Of a DNA stretch of 64,000 bases, positions 43,836 to 54,822 are shown piece by piece. Below the pieces are notes generated by a model. That model ran no database searches, was not told where the DNA came from, and saw only the letters and a list, made by a program, of their open reading frames with translations. The stretch spans positions 1 through 64,000 of the forward strand of contig JAITUC010000028.1 in assembly GCA_031286585.1 (NCBI GenBank). Direction: 5' to 3'. The position numbers and the translations under genes were made by a program. Each line of letters opens with the position of its first letter. Within the stretch, counting starts at the first letter, position 1. Source of the DNA: Delftia acidovorans (GTDB taxonomy: Bacteria; Pseudomonadota; Gammaproteobacteria; Burkholderiales; Burkholderiaceae_C).

Positions 43836-44627
43836 TCAACCGCCCACCAGGGCGCTGACGCCGCCGTCCACGGCCACCCACTGGCCCGTGATGTGCTTGC
43901 CCGCGTCGCTGGCGTACAGCAGGGTCAGGCCCTTGAGGTCCTCGTCGTCGCCCAGGCGGCGCAGCGGGGCGTGGGATTTCATTTCATCCTCGCCCAGGGT
44001 CTCGATCAGCACGCTGGCCATCTTGGTCTTGAAAAAGCCTGGGCAGATGGCGTTGACGTTGATGCCGTGCACGCCCCACTCGCCGGCTAGCGCGCGCGTG
44101 AAGTTGATGACCGCGCCCTTGGAGGTGTTGTAGGCAATGGTCTTCATGCCCAGCGGGTTGCCACCCAGCCCTGCGATGGAGGCCAGGTTGATGATGCGCC
44201 CGGTCTTGCGCGGAATCATGCTGCGCCGCGCGATCTGCTGGCTCAGCAGGAAGTAGCCGCGCACGTTGAGGTTCATCACCTTGTCCCAGGCGGCCACCGG
44301 GTGCTCCTCGGCCGGCGCGCCCCAGCTGGCGCCTGCGTTGTTGATGAGGATGTCCACCTGGCCCAGGCGCTCCAGGGTCTCGGCGGCCAGGCGCTCGATG
44401 TCGGCCTCGTTGGCGCAGTCGGCGGCGATCCAGCGGGCATCGATGCCTGCGGCCTGCAGCTCGGCAGCGGCCTCCTCCAGGTCGGCGGCCTTGCGCGAAC
44501 TCAGCATGATCCTGGCACCCGCCTCGCCCAGCGCATGGGCCATCTGCAGGCCCAGGCCGCGCGAGCCGCCGGTCACCAGGGCCGTCTTGCCGGTGAGGTC
44601 GAAAAGTTGCTGCACATTGCGAGTCAT
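43836..44627 (-). CDS. Short-chain dehydrogenase/reductase (3-oxoacyl reductase-like)
   Basis: A 263-residue SDR with T-G-G-S-R-G-L-G-L, N-N-A-G-A-S-W-G, S...Y-N-T-S-K and a C-terminal G-Q-W-V-A-V-D-G-G. The AGGAG ribosome site at the correct distance sets the ATG at 44627. It is the first gene of the four-gene minus-strand unit. Predicted soluble. Confidence 0.9.
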   Translation of the reverse strand: MTRNVQQLFDLTGKTALVTGGSRGLGLQMAHALGEAGARIMLSSRKAADLEEAAAELQAAGIDARWIAADCANEADIERLAAETLERLGQVDILINNAGASWGAPAEEHPVAAWDKVMNLNVRGYFLLSQQIARRSMIPRKTGRIINLASIAGLGGNPLGMKTIAYNTSKGAVINFTRALAGEWGVHGINVNAICPGFFKTKMASVLIETLGEDEMKSHAPLRRLGDDEDLKGLTLLYASDAGKHITGQWVAVDGGVSALVGG

Positions 44628-44817
44628 TCGTCTGTCTCCTGCGCCGGGTCTTGTGTTCCGGTCATGGTGGGAATGGAGGGAGGCCATTCCCAAGCGGAAC
44701 GGCCTGCAGCGGCGATTGTGCAAGCCGCCCCGCCCCGCTGCATGTCACATGCGTGTCCGGCGCCGCAACAGGCATCGGGCGCTACGATGTTTGCCGAACT
44801 CCCCCGGAAAAATCCCC

Positions 44818-45714
44818 ATGCCCTCTCCCGCCCCGGCCTGGCTCAAGGCCGCCCCTGCGCTGTTCCTGCTGCTATGGTCCAGTGGATTCGTGGTGCTCAA
44901 GGTGGGCCTGGCCTATGCGGACCCCATGACCTTCCTGGCGCTGCGCTATGCCTGCGTGGTGCTGCTGCTGTTGCCCCTGTTGCTGTGGCTGCGCCCGCCC
45001 ATGCCGCGGACCGCCGCCGAGTGGACCAGCCTGGCCGTGATCGGCCTGCTGTTGCAGGCCGGCTACTTCTGCTGCACCTACCTCGCGCTCAAGCTGGGCA
45101 TGTCCGCGGGCGGCGTGGCCCTGATTACCTCGCTGCAGCCCATACTCATCGGTCTGCTGGCGCCGCTGATAGCGCAGGAACGAGTGGACGCGCGGCGCTG
45201 GGCTGGATTGGCCCTGGGCGTGCTGGGCTCCATCCTGGTGATCGCCTCCAAGGCCTCGGTGGACCTGCTGGCGCCAGGGGGGCTGCTGTTTTCCGCGGCC
45301 GCGCTGCTGTGCATCACGGGCAGCACGCTCTATGAAAAGCGCTTTGGCCGGCCGGTGCACCCCATCAGCGCCAACTTCGTGCAATACGCGGTCGCCCTGC
45401 TGGTGGCGGCACCGCTGGCCCTGCTGCTGGAGCCCATGCACGTCGAGTGGACAGCGCCTCTGCTGGCCTCGCTGGTCTATCTGGTGCTGTGCAACTCGCT
45501 GGTCGCGATCACGCTGCTGCTGGCCATGATCCGGTATGGCGAGGCCTCCAAGGTGTCGGCGCTGTTCTTCCTGGTGCCGCCCTGCACGGCCCTGATCGCG
45601 CTGCTGATGCTGGACGAGGCCATACCGCCGCTGGCCTGGCCGGGCATGGCACTGGCGGCGCTGGGCATCCTGCTGGTGACCTGGCAGCCGCGCCGTGGAG
45701 AGCCGGCTCCCTAG
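44818..45714 (+). CDS. EamA-family (DMT superfamily) permease
   Basis: A 298-residue membrane protein of about ten helices with duplicated EamA domains (W-S-S-G-F-V-V-L-K-V-G-L in the first; L-L-C-I-T-G-S-T-L-Y-E-K-R in the second). Members export or import small metabolites such as amino acids. It is divergent from the SDR operon and convergent with the ogt-like gene. Confidence 0.88.
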   Translation: MPSPAPAWLKAAPALFLLLWSSGFVVLKVGLAYADPMTFLALRYACVVLLLLPLLLWLRPPMPRTAAEWTSLAVIGLLLQAGYFCCTYLALKLGMSAGGVALITSLQPILIGLLAPLIAQERVDARRWAGLALGVLGSILVIASKASVDLLAPGGLLFSAAALLCITGSTLYEKRFGRPVHPISANFVQYAVALLVAAPLALLLEPMHVEWTAPLLASLVYLVLCNSLVAITLLLAMIRYGEASKVSALFFLVPPCTALIALLMLDEAIPPLAWPGMALAALGILLVTWQPRRGEPAP

Positions 45715-45717
45715 GCC

Positions 45718-46440
45718 TCAGTCTCCGAACAGCGAGCGCGTTCCACCCCAGGCTGCGCCTTCGATCTCCAGCATGCGCAGCTTGGTCAGGGCGCCGCCGC
45801 CGCCCGAGAAGCCGCCTGGCTGGGCGCCGGCCGCCAGTACCCGGTGGCAGGGGATCACCGGGGCAAAGGGATTGAGGCCCAGCGCCTGCCCCACGGCGCG
45901 CGACAAGCCCACCTCGCCCAAATCCCGGGCGATCTCGCCATAGGTACGCGTATGGCCCGGAGCGATGGCGCGCGTCAGCGCGTAGACGCGGCAGTGGAAG
46001 TCGGACACGCCATGCCAGTCCAGTACCAGTTCGGCCAGATCAGGCAATGCCCCGCCAGCAGGCGGCGCACGCCGGCTGCGCAGGTCGGGCAGCACGGGGC
46101 CGTCGCGCAGCTGCCGGGCATTGCCGGGGGTCGGTGCCTCCTCGCTCCATTCGCCGTGGCCCGCCATCAGCACCTGCACGCCGGCAATCGCTTGCACCAC
46201 GCTGTCCGGCAGGTCCACCGCCTGTGCCGCCATTGCATAGCTTCCCGGGCGGCGAAGTTGCACGCCGCGCAGCATGCGCGTGCGCGTGGCAGCCGGACCA
46301 TCGACCTCGGGCAGCTGGAAGGCCACCAAGCCGCCGGGGCCCCAGACCACGCCGCAGGGGCCGACGCGCGTGGCAAACAGCGCATGGCCGGTGGCCTCAG
46401 GATGGCGGGCGGCGTTGGCGCCCGGCGTGTCTTGGTTCAT
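45718..46440 (-). CDS. ogt: Methylated-DNA-protein-cysteine methyltransferase (Ogt-like)
   Basis: A 240-residue protein whose C-terminal domain has the suicide active site P-C-H-R-V (C198), preceded by T-R-T-Y-G-E-I-A-R-D-L-G and followed by G-G-F-S-G-G. It removes O6-alkyl groups from guanine. The N-terminal domain is longer than in E. coli Ogt (171 residues). I chose the ATG at 46440. The divergent small gene at 46586 has a LexA-type box in the shared intergenic region. Confidence 0.88.
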   Translation of the reverse strand: MNQDTPGANAARHPEATGHALFATRVGPCGVVWGPGGLVAFQLPEVDGPAATRTRMLRGVQLRRPGSYAMAAQAVDLPDSVVQAIAGVQVLMAGHGEWSEEAPTPGNARQLRDGPVLPDLRSRRAPPAGGALPDLAELVLDWHGVSDFHCRVYALTRAIAPGHTRTYGEIARDLGEVGLSRAVGQALGLNPFAPVIPCHRVLAAGAQPGGFSGGGGALTKLRMLEIEGAAWGGTRSLFGD

Positions 46441-46544
46441 GGCGGATGCATCTCTCCTTGCCCGGAATTGTGGCCCCGCAGCCACTCCGACAGCAGAACA
46501 CTGTAAAAAAACACTGCATGGACACTGGATGAACAGCCAGTTAT

Positions 46545-46564
46545 TACTGTACATTTCAACAGTC
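46545..46564 (+). promoter_or_regulatory. LexA (SOS) operator-like box
   Basis: TACTGTACATTTCAACAGTC holds a perfect CTGT-N8-ACAG core (46547-46562), flanked as in the gammaproteobacterial and betaproteobacterial LexA consensus. It ends 21 bases before the start codon of the gene at 46586, where it would overlap the promoter or leader. It is 105 bases from the divergent ogt-like start. Confidence 0.65.
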
Positions 46565-46585
46565 ATCATCCTTACATCGTGAACC

Positions 46586-46900
46586 ATGGACATGCAAGAA
46601 GCCGCTTTCACCGTCACCCTGTGCGACTACCCGGGCCTGCCGGAACAGGAACGCAACAAGGCCGAGGCACGCTACGCCCGCGTGCTCCAGCGCCAGCTCG
46701 GCAGCGCCGAGCAGGTCAGCGAAACCCTGTCGCTGGTACAGGGCCTGGAGGACACGCCTCCGGAAGAAATCAGCGACGAAGCCAAGCTTGCCTTCGCGCG
46801 CTGGATGAAGGCCGCGCGTGCCGCCACCGAGGCCGGCATGCAAGGCCTGGGCGATAGCGAGTGCAGCTTCTTCGAGGTGCGCTGCGGCTGGCGACATTGA
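46586..46900 (+). CDS. Small hypothetical protein behind a LexA-type box
   Basis: A 104-residue acidic, helix-rich protein with no motif I recognise (C-D-Y-P-G-L-P near the start, A-F-A-R-W-M-K-A-A-R-A-A-T-E in the middle, two cysteines at the end region). It has its own short AT-rich upstream region with the SOS-type box and lies divergent from a DNA-alkyl repair gene. A DNA-damage role is an inference from this position only. Confidence 0.65.
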   Translation: MDMQEAAFTVTLCDYPGLPEQERNKAEARYARVLQRQLGSAEQVSETLSLVQGLEDTPPEEISDEAKLAFARWMKAARAATEAGMQGLGDSECSFFEVRCGWRH

Positions 46901-46916
46901 AGCCCGGGGGCAGCCG

Positions 46917-48507
46917 TCAGGGCGCCGTGCCGCCGCCCGCCCGGGACAGCCGCTCGCGCAGCAGCCGGCGGTTGAGCTTGCCCACGGCGGTCTTGGGTAT
47001 TTCCTCGGCAAACAGCACGCGCTGCGGCTTCTTGTACGAGGCCAACTGCTGCCCCACATGGGCCACCAGGGCTTCGGGGTCGGCCGCATGGCCGGCCCTG
47101 AGCACCACCACGGCCGTGACCGCCTCCACCCATTTCTCGTGCGGCGTGCCCACCACGGCGCACTCGCGCACGGCCGGATGCGTCATGAGCGCGTTCTCCA
47201 CCTCCAGCGGGTAGACGTTGTAGCCGCCGCTGATGATCATGTCGGACTTGCGGTCCTTCAGGTGCAGAAAGCCGCGTTCGTCCAGTACGCCCACGTCGCG
47301 CGTGCGCACCCAGCCGTCGGGCGTGAAGGTCTCGGCCATGAGCTGGGGGGCGTTGTAGTAGCCGGCCACGCCCGAAGGTGCGCGCACGGTGATCTCGCCG
47401 GGTTCACCGGCGGGCACGTCATGGCCCTGCCCATCGAGCAGGCGCAACTCCCACGTCGATACAGGGCTGGCCGCAGGCCGAGCCCAGGAGTCCGTCCACA
47501 TGGTCCTCAGGCCTGAGCACGGCCAGGCACAGCGGCACCTCGGTCTGGCCGTAGTACTGCCAGAAGCGTTGCCGGCCCCAGTGCGCCATGGCGCGCTCCA
47601 GCACGGCGCGCGGCATGGGCGAGGCGCCGTAGATCACGTAGCGCAGCGCAGACACGTCGGCCGCCGCGAAGTCCGGGTGCTCCAGCAGCATCTGCAGCAT
47701 GGTGGGCACGAGGTTGATGGCCGTCACGCGCTGGCGCTGCAGCGTGGCCAGGAACTGGCCGGGCTCGAAGCCCGGCAGGATCACCGTGCGCGCCCCGCGC
47801 AGCCAGCAGGGCAGCACGAAGACACCGCTGGCGTGGATCATGGAGGCGGCGTGCAGCATGGCGTCATCGGGCGTGGCCGGCAGCAGGTTCAGCAGCACGT
47901 TGCGGCAGATCCCCGCGTACGAGGACTGGGTGTGCTGCGCGGCCTTGAGCGTGCCCGTGGTCCCCGAGGTGAACAGGGTCAGCACCACATCGTCGGGACC
48001 GGCCTCGATATCGGGGCCATGATCCGGCTGTCCCTGGGTCAGGGCCAGCAGATCGGCCGCACCGTCGAGCGCCGCCCCCAGTCCCAGACAGGCCAGGCCG
48101 TCCATGGCATCGCGCAGTTCCTGCGCCCGCTGCGCCAGCCCTTCGCCAAAGACCAGGTGGGTGCAGCCCGTCTCCCGCAGCATGGCCACATGCTCGGAGA
48201 GCGAGAGCCGCGCGTTGAGGGGCACGCGGTTGAGCCCCGCTTTCGCGCAGGCGAAATCCAGCGGCACGCTGTACAGCCCGTTGCCCAGCAGCAGGGCCAC
48301 GCGCGTGCCCTGGCCCAGGCCCGACGCATGCAGCGCATGGGCCATCCGGCTGCTGAGGGCATCGACCTGGGCAAAGCTCAGGCTCTGGTCGCCATAGACG
48401 ATGGCCGTGCGCGGCCCGTGCTGGCGTGCGCCGCGGCGTATCAGTTCCAGGTAGGTGGGCTGGCGCGCCTGCGCGCCGCCCGGCACGGTGTTCGAATGCA
48501 TGTCCAT
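46917..48507 (-). pseudogene. Acyl-CoA synthetase (AMP-dependent ligase) interrupted by a frameshift
   Basis: The N-terminal 350 residues (start ATG 48507, AGGAG at good spacing) hold the ANL-family features Y-G-D-Q-S-L-S-F, T-L-F-T-S-G-T-T-G-T-L-K-A and Y-G-Q-T-E. The remainder, with G-W-V-R-T-R-D-V-G, D-R-K-S-D-M-I-I-S-G-G-Y-N-V-Y-P, and K-T-A-V-G-K-L, lies in another frame. The frames would join as a normal V-E-L-R-L-L-D if one G were removed from the GGG at 47450-47452. This is either a true frameshift mutation or a sequencing error in a homopolymer. It would activate a carboxylic acid for the enoyl-CoA hydratase encoded 20 bases upstream. Confidence 0.85.
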
Positions 48508-48527
48508 GTCCATCTCCTGCTCTCCCC

Positions 48528-49304
48528 TCACGCTGCGAAGCGGCCATGGCGGCCCGCTCCCCGCACAAAGCTGGCGGCGCCCGCCTGGCCTTCGGCCACT
48601 ACCATGGGCGTGCCCTGCGCGCCCTCGTGGCGCAGGGCCTCGGCAAGGGGCAGGTCCCATTGCGCATAGGCCGAGGCCCGGTCGGCCAGCATGCATTGCT
48701 GCGGGAATGCGGCGATCTGGCGCGCCAGCGCCAAGGCCTCGCACAACGCGCCCTGGGAAGGCGTCATGCTGTTGACCAAGCCCATATCCCGGGCCTCGGG
48801 CGCGGGCACGGCCCGACCGGTCAGGATCATGTCCAGCGCACGGCCCATGCCCACGATGCGCGGCAGGCGCACCGTGCCGCCGTCGATCAGCGGCACGCCC
48901 CAGCGCCGGCAGAAGACGCCGAAGACGGCATCCTCGTCGGCCACGCGCAGATCGGCCAGCAGGGCCAACTCCAACCCGCCGGCCACCGCATAGCCGTTGA
49001 CTGCGGCGATCAGGAGCTTGGACAGTGCCAGCCGCGTCGGGCCCATGGGGCCTGCGCCGCCACCTTGCGGATCCAGTTCGTTGCGCAGGTCCGGATCGGA
49101 GACCGCCCCCAGATCGGCACCCGCGCAGAAATTCCCGCCCGCACCCGTCAGGACGGCCACGCGCAAGGCCGGGTCGCTCTCGAAGCACCCGAAGGCCTCG
49201 CGCAGCTCCTGCGCCATGGGCCGGTGCACTGCATTGCGCTTGCCCGGCCGGTTCATGGTGATGACGCATACCGCGCCATCCACCGCGAAATCCACGAATT
49301 CCAT
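48528..49304 (-). CDS. Enoyl-CoA hydratase/isomerase family protein
   Basis: A 258-residue crotonase: N-R-P-G-K-R-N-A-V, G-N-F-C-A-G-A-D-L oxyanion-hole motif, and A-V-N-G-Y-A-V-A-G-G-L-E-L-A-L. The catalytic glutamate region is seen around V-F-G-V-F-C-R-R-W-G-V-P-L-I-D-G-G. The GAGGAG ribosome site sets the ATG at 49304. It is the first gene of a two-gene unit with the acyl-CoA synthetase, divergent from the PaaX-like regulator. Confidence 0.9.
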   Translation of the reverse strand: MEFVDFAVDGAVCVITMNRPGKRNAVHRPMAQELREAFGCFESDPALRVAVLTGAGGNFCAGADLGAVSDPDLRNELDPQGGGAGPMGPTRLALSKLLIAAVNGYAVAGGLELALLADLRVADEDAVFGVFCRRWGVPLIDGGTVRLPRIVGMGRALDMILTGRAVPAPEARDMGLVNSMTPSQGALCEALALARQIAAFPQQCMLADRASAYAQWDLPLAEALRHEGAQGTPMVVAEGQAGAASFVRGAGRHGRFAA

Positions 49305-49371
49305 AGATCTGCTCCTCGATGATCCTTGTCCCCGCCGGCTCGGCGCCGGCCACGGAACAGGCATGCAATCC

Positions 49372-49385
49372 ATGCTAGAAAGCAT
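49372..49385. promoter_or_regulatory. Candidate PaaX-type operator
   Basis: ATGCT-AGAA-AGCAT, 5-bp perfect arms, in the 98-base divergent region between the crotonase gene and the PaaX-like regulator, 18 bases before the regulator start. The position suits autoregulation and operon control. Confidence 0.35.
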
Positions 49386-49402
49386 TTCAAGGTTTCACAA
49401 CG

Positions 49403-50209
49403 ATGGACAAGTCATGTAATGTCGTGCCGCCGCGCCCCAGCGGCCCCGACCTGATGCTGGATCTGCTGGTGGCGCGGGGCAAAGCCCTGCCGGCCTCGGC
49501 TCTGCTGCGGGCGGGCGCGCTGCTGGGCCTGGGGGAAACCACGGTGCGCGTCAGCCTCACGCGGCTGGTGGCCCAGGGCAAGATCGCGCGGCGCGGGCGC
49601 GGCAGCTACCAGGCGCTGGCCAGGGGCCCGTCGCTGTCGCGCACCGTTGACGGCTGGCGGCTGCGCGAGTCGCAGCGCGTGGCCTGGCAAGGCCGGTGGC
49701 TGGCCGTGCACGACGCTGCCGTGCCGCGCTCGGACAAAACACGCTGGCGGCGCCATCAGCTGGCACTGGGCCTGCGCGGCTTTGCGCCGTTGGAGCAGGG
49801 CCTGCTGGTGAGGCCCGACAATCTCGGCGGCGGCCTGGCCGGCCAGCGCGCGGAGCTGGGCGCCCTGGGTCTGTCGGACTCGGCCCTGCTGTTCCAGGCG
49901 GCGGGCTTCGACGAGGCCACGCTGGCCCGAGCCCGCGCATTGTGGGACGTGCGTGCCCTGCAGGCCGCCCACCGCCATTGACTGGACATGGTGCAGGCCA
50001 GCCACGCGCGTCTGGGCCATGTGCCCCTGCCCTCGGCCGTGCGTGAATCCCTGCTGCTGGGCCGCCAGGCCATTGCCCACCTGCTGCGCGATCCGCTGCT
50101 GCCCGAGGAGCTCATGCCCTCGCAGCCGCGCTGGCAGTTGCACCAGGCGCTGCGGTCCTACCAGGACCTGGCCCTGGGGCTGTGGCTTCAGTGGCTGGGC
50201 GAGAGCTGA
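49403..50209 (+). pseudogene. PaaX-like GntR-type regulator with an in-frame stop codon
   Basis: The first 192 codons encode a PaaX-type protein: N-terminal winged helix (L-G-L-G-E-T-T-V-R-V-S-L-T-R-L-V-A-Q-G-K-I-A-R-R-G-R-G-S-Y) and the central domain. At 49979-49981 a TGA interrupts it. The same frame continues to 50209 with the typical PaaX C-terminus (L-L-R-D-P-L-L-P-E-E-L-M-P, then A-L-R-S-Y-Q-D-L). A single base change (for example TGG to TGA) explains it. Uninterrupted length would be about 268 residues. It probably repressed the divergent acyl-CoA genes. Confidence 0.8.
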
Positions 50210-50292
50210 CGGCCAGGGCCACGCAAACTGCATACACTTGCGGGCTTCGCGCCAGCAGCGGCCGGCGCCCTTCCCCTGCTTTTCGATCTCCC

Positions 50293-52547
<2,255 letters not shown>

Positions 52548-52685
52548 TCAAGAAATTGAACTGTGCAAGGGAGTTGGCAAGCACGCACAACTCCAATGAG
52601 CAGGCCTTCATGCTAGAAATCCCGGCGATGCGGGACAATGCAGTTTTTCTGCCCATGCGTCAGCTTTTCTGACGAATTGATCGCC

Positions 52686-53546
52686 ATGAGACAACTGCCA
52701 CCGCTGGCCGCCCTGCGCGCCTTCGAGGCCATTGCCCGTACCGGCTCGGTGACACGCGCGGCCGAGGAACTGTGCCGCAGCCACGGCGCCATCAGCCGCC
52801 ACCTGCGCCTGCTGCAGGAGCACGCAGGCGCGGCGCTGTTCGAGAAGGAAGGCACGGGCCTGCGCCTGACCGAGGCCGGCGCCGCCTTCCATGCCTCGGT
52901 GCGCACGGCCTTCGACCAGTTGGAGGCCGCCTATGCCCAGCTGGCGCGCGACGCCCAGGCACCGGGCCTGCATGTGGCCTGCAGCGCCACCTTTGCCATG
53001 CGCTGGCTGGTGCCGCAGCTGGCGGTGTTCTACCGCAGCCACCCGCAACTCCGCATCCGCCTGTCCATGACCTCGGCGCGCGAGATGCGCCACGAGGGCG
53101 CCGACCTGATCATTGCCTGGGACCTGTCCACCTACGCCGAGGCCGACCGCCGCCGCGCCATCGAACTGGCGCCCGTGCACTTCGGCGCCGTCTGCACACC
53201 GGCCTATGCCCGGCGCCGGCCCGCCAACCGCGCACGCATTGCCCATGAGTACACGGCCAGCGCCTGGAACCAGTGGGAAGCCCTCACGGGCCAGCCCGTG
53301 GCCCTGGGCGAGACGCTGGCGTTCCCGCACACCCACCTGTGCATCGAGGCGGCACTGTCGGGCCTGGGCGTCGCCCTGGTGGAGCAGCGACTGATCGCAC
53401 GCGAGCTCAAGGAGGGGCTGCTGGTGGCGCCCCATGGCTTCGTTCCCTTCGAAGGCGGCCTGCGCGCCGTGCCCGCTGCGGGGCGTGCGCTGCCGGCCCA
53501 GGCAGGAGTCTTCATCGAATGGATGCGCGGCGCGCTGGCCAGCTAG
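52686..53546 (+). CDS. LysR-family transcriptional regulator (GcvA-like)
   Basis: A 286-residue regulator with an N-terminal winged helix-turn-helix (L-A-A-L-R-A-F-E-A-I-A-R-T-G-S-V-T-R-A-A-E-E-L) and a substrate-binding domain. The N-terminal start and A-I-S-R-H-L-R-L-L-Q pattern are of the GcvA subgroup. The ATG at 52686 follows a short lead; a 153-base divergent gap separates it from enolase. Its stop overlaps the convergent regulator gene by 4 bases. Confidence 0.9.
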   Translation: MRQLPPLAALRAFEAIARTGSVTRAAEELCRSHGAISRHLRLLQEHAGAALFEKEGTGLRLTEAGAAFHASVRTAFDQLEAAYAQLARDAQAPGLHVACSATFAMRWLVPQLAVFYRSHPQLRIRLSMTSAREMRHEGADLIIAWDLSTYAEADRRRAIELAPVHFGAVCTPAYARRRPANRARIAHEYTASAWNQWEALTGQPVALGETLAFPHTHLCIEAALSGLGVALVEQRLIARELKEGLLVAPHGFVPFEGGLRAVPAAGRALPAQAGVFIEWMRGALAS

Positions 53547-54706
53547 AGCCGCCCCCACTCCCGCAGGCGCCGGTACAGCAACCCGCGCGAGACGCCCAGC
53601 ATGCGGGCGGCCTGCGAGATATTGCCCTGGCAGCGGGCCAGGGCCTGCTCGATCAGCTCGCGGCTGGCCTCGCCCAGGGAGGACGGCGCCTCGGCGGGCG
53701 GTGGCAGGGCCTCGATGGCCGGCAGCGCCTCCTCGACCTGGGAAGAGGCCTCATCCAGCCTCGCCTCCATCCACAGCGTCAGCCCCGTGGGCAGCATCTG
53801 CGGGCGGGCCTGGCCGTGGTGGGCCAGCTCCAGCAGCCGGTTCAGGCCCAGGCCGAAGACTTCCTCCGCCGCCAGCCCCTCGGGGGGCCGGCGCGGGCAG
53901 TCGAACAACTGTGCGCCCACGCCGTTGAACCAGCGCACCATGCCGCCGCCATCCACGGCGGCCAGCCCTTCCAGCGGCGTGCCGAACATGCTGCGGCTGG
54001 ACTGGAAGCGCAGCAGCAGGTGCATGCGGGCGGCGCCCACCAGCAGCCGGTTCTCGATGCAGGTGGCGTACATGTGGGCCATGGCGCCCGCATCGAAGCG
54101 AAAGGGGGCCGCCTCGCTGCTCAGGTCCAGCATGGCCACGGTGCGCCCGCTGGCATCGCGCACGGGCGCGGCCGCGCAGTGCAGCGAGGCCAGGCAGCGA
54201 AAGAAATGCTCGCCGCCACGCACATGGCAGACCTCGCCCGTGCGCACGGCCACGCCGGGTGCGCCCGTGCCCACGGCATCCTCGGCGATGTTCACGCCCA
54301 CGCGCGCAGCCGTCAGCAGCAGCGGGCCGTCGCCCGGCGTGGGGCGCGAGGCGATCAGCACCACGCCCTCGCTGCAGGTCAGCATGGCGCGCGCCTGGCT
54401 GCCCGCGATCACGGTCTCGAGTTCGGCGATGGGGTCGCGCGCCGCCTCGATCAGCGCGCGGTTGCGGGTCAGCAAGGTGGCCGTGCGGATCTTGCTGACC
54501 GGGTCGAAGCTGATCTTCTCGTCGGGGCTGCGGCTGGCGCCCAGGCAGCGCGTCCAGGACTGCAGCACGGGCTCGGACACCAGGCCCGAGGGGCGCTCGC
54601 CGCGCTCGAAATAGCGCTCGCGCGCCAGCGCCACCCGGTCCTGGCGCGTGGCATAGAAGGGGTTGGAGGGCAGTGGGGCGGGAGGCGGCTGTTGCATGAC
54701 GGACAT
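53543..54706 (-). CDS. GAF-Fis regulator without AAA+ domain (AcoR-like)
   Basis: A 387-residue protein. The N-terminal half resembles the GAF sensor region of AcoR-type activators (S-W-T-R-C-L, G-V-N-I-A-E-D-A-V-G-T-G-A-P-G, A-A-P-V-R-D-A-S-G-R). A PAS-like stretch follows, and a Fis-type helix-turn-helix ends the protein (A-L-A-R-C-Q-G-N-I-S-Q-A-A-R-M-L-G-V-S-R-G-L-L-Y-R-R-L). The central sigma54-interacting AAA+ domain of about 230 residues, with its GAFTGA motif, is absent, so it cannot work as a standard sigma54 activator. It is divergent from the TonB receptor gene and is the likely regulator of the PQQ cluster. The ATG at 54706 or 54697 may be used. Confidence 0.82.
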   Translation of the reverse strand: MSVMQQPPPAPLPSNPFYATRQDRVALARERYFERGERPSGLVSEPVLQSWTRCLGASRSPDEKISFDPVSKIRTATLLTRNRALIEAARDPIAELETVIAGSQARAMLTCSEGVVLIASRPTPGDGPLLLTAARVGVNIAEDAVGTGAPGVAVRTGEVCHVRGGEHFFRCLASLHCAAAPVRDASGRTVAMLDLSSEAAPFRFDAGAMAHMYATCIENRLLVGAARMHLLLRFQSSRSMFGTPLEGLAAVDGGGMVRWFNGVGAQLFDCPRRPPEGLAAEEVFGLGLNRLLELAHHGQARPQMLPTGLTLWMEARLDEASSQVEEALPAIEALPPPAEAPSSLGEASRELIEQALARCQGNISQAARMLGVSRGLLYRRLREWGRL

Positions 54707-54822
54707 CAAGACTGCCGCGATTGTTGTTCCGCCACGGCACAGGACAGCACTAGGGAAATCACCCGTGTTGGAACGGATTGCCGCGCTCGGTAACCTCGGG
54801 CATCGCCACAGGCCCGCCCGCA

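Noticed and set aside
49979..49981. TGA recoded as selenocysteine in the PaaX-like gene
   Set aside because: No SECIS-like hairpin is apparent just downstream, and regulators of this family do not use selenocysteine.
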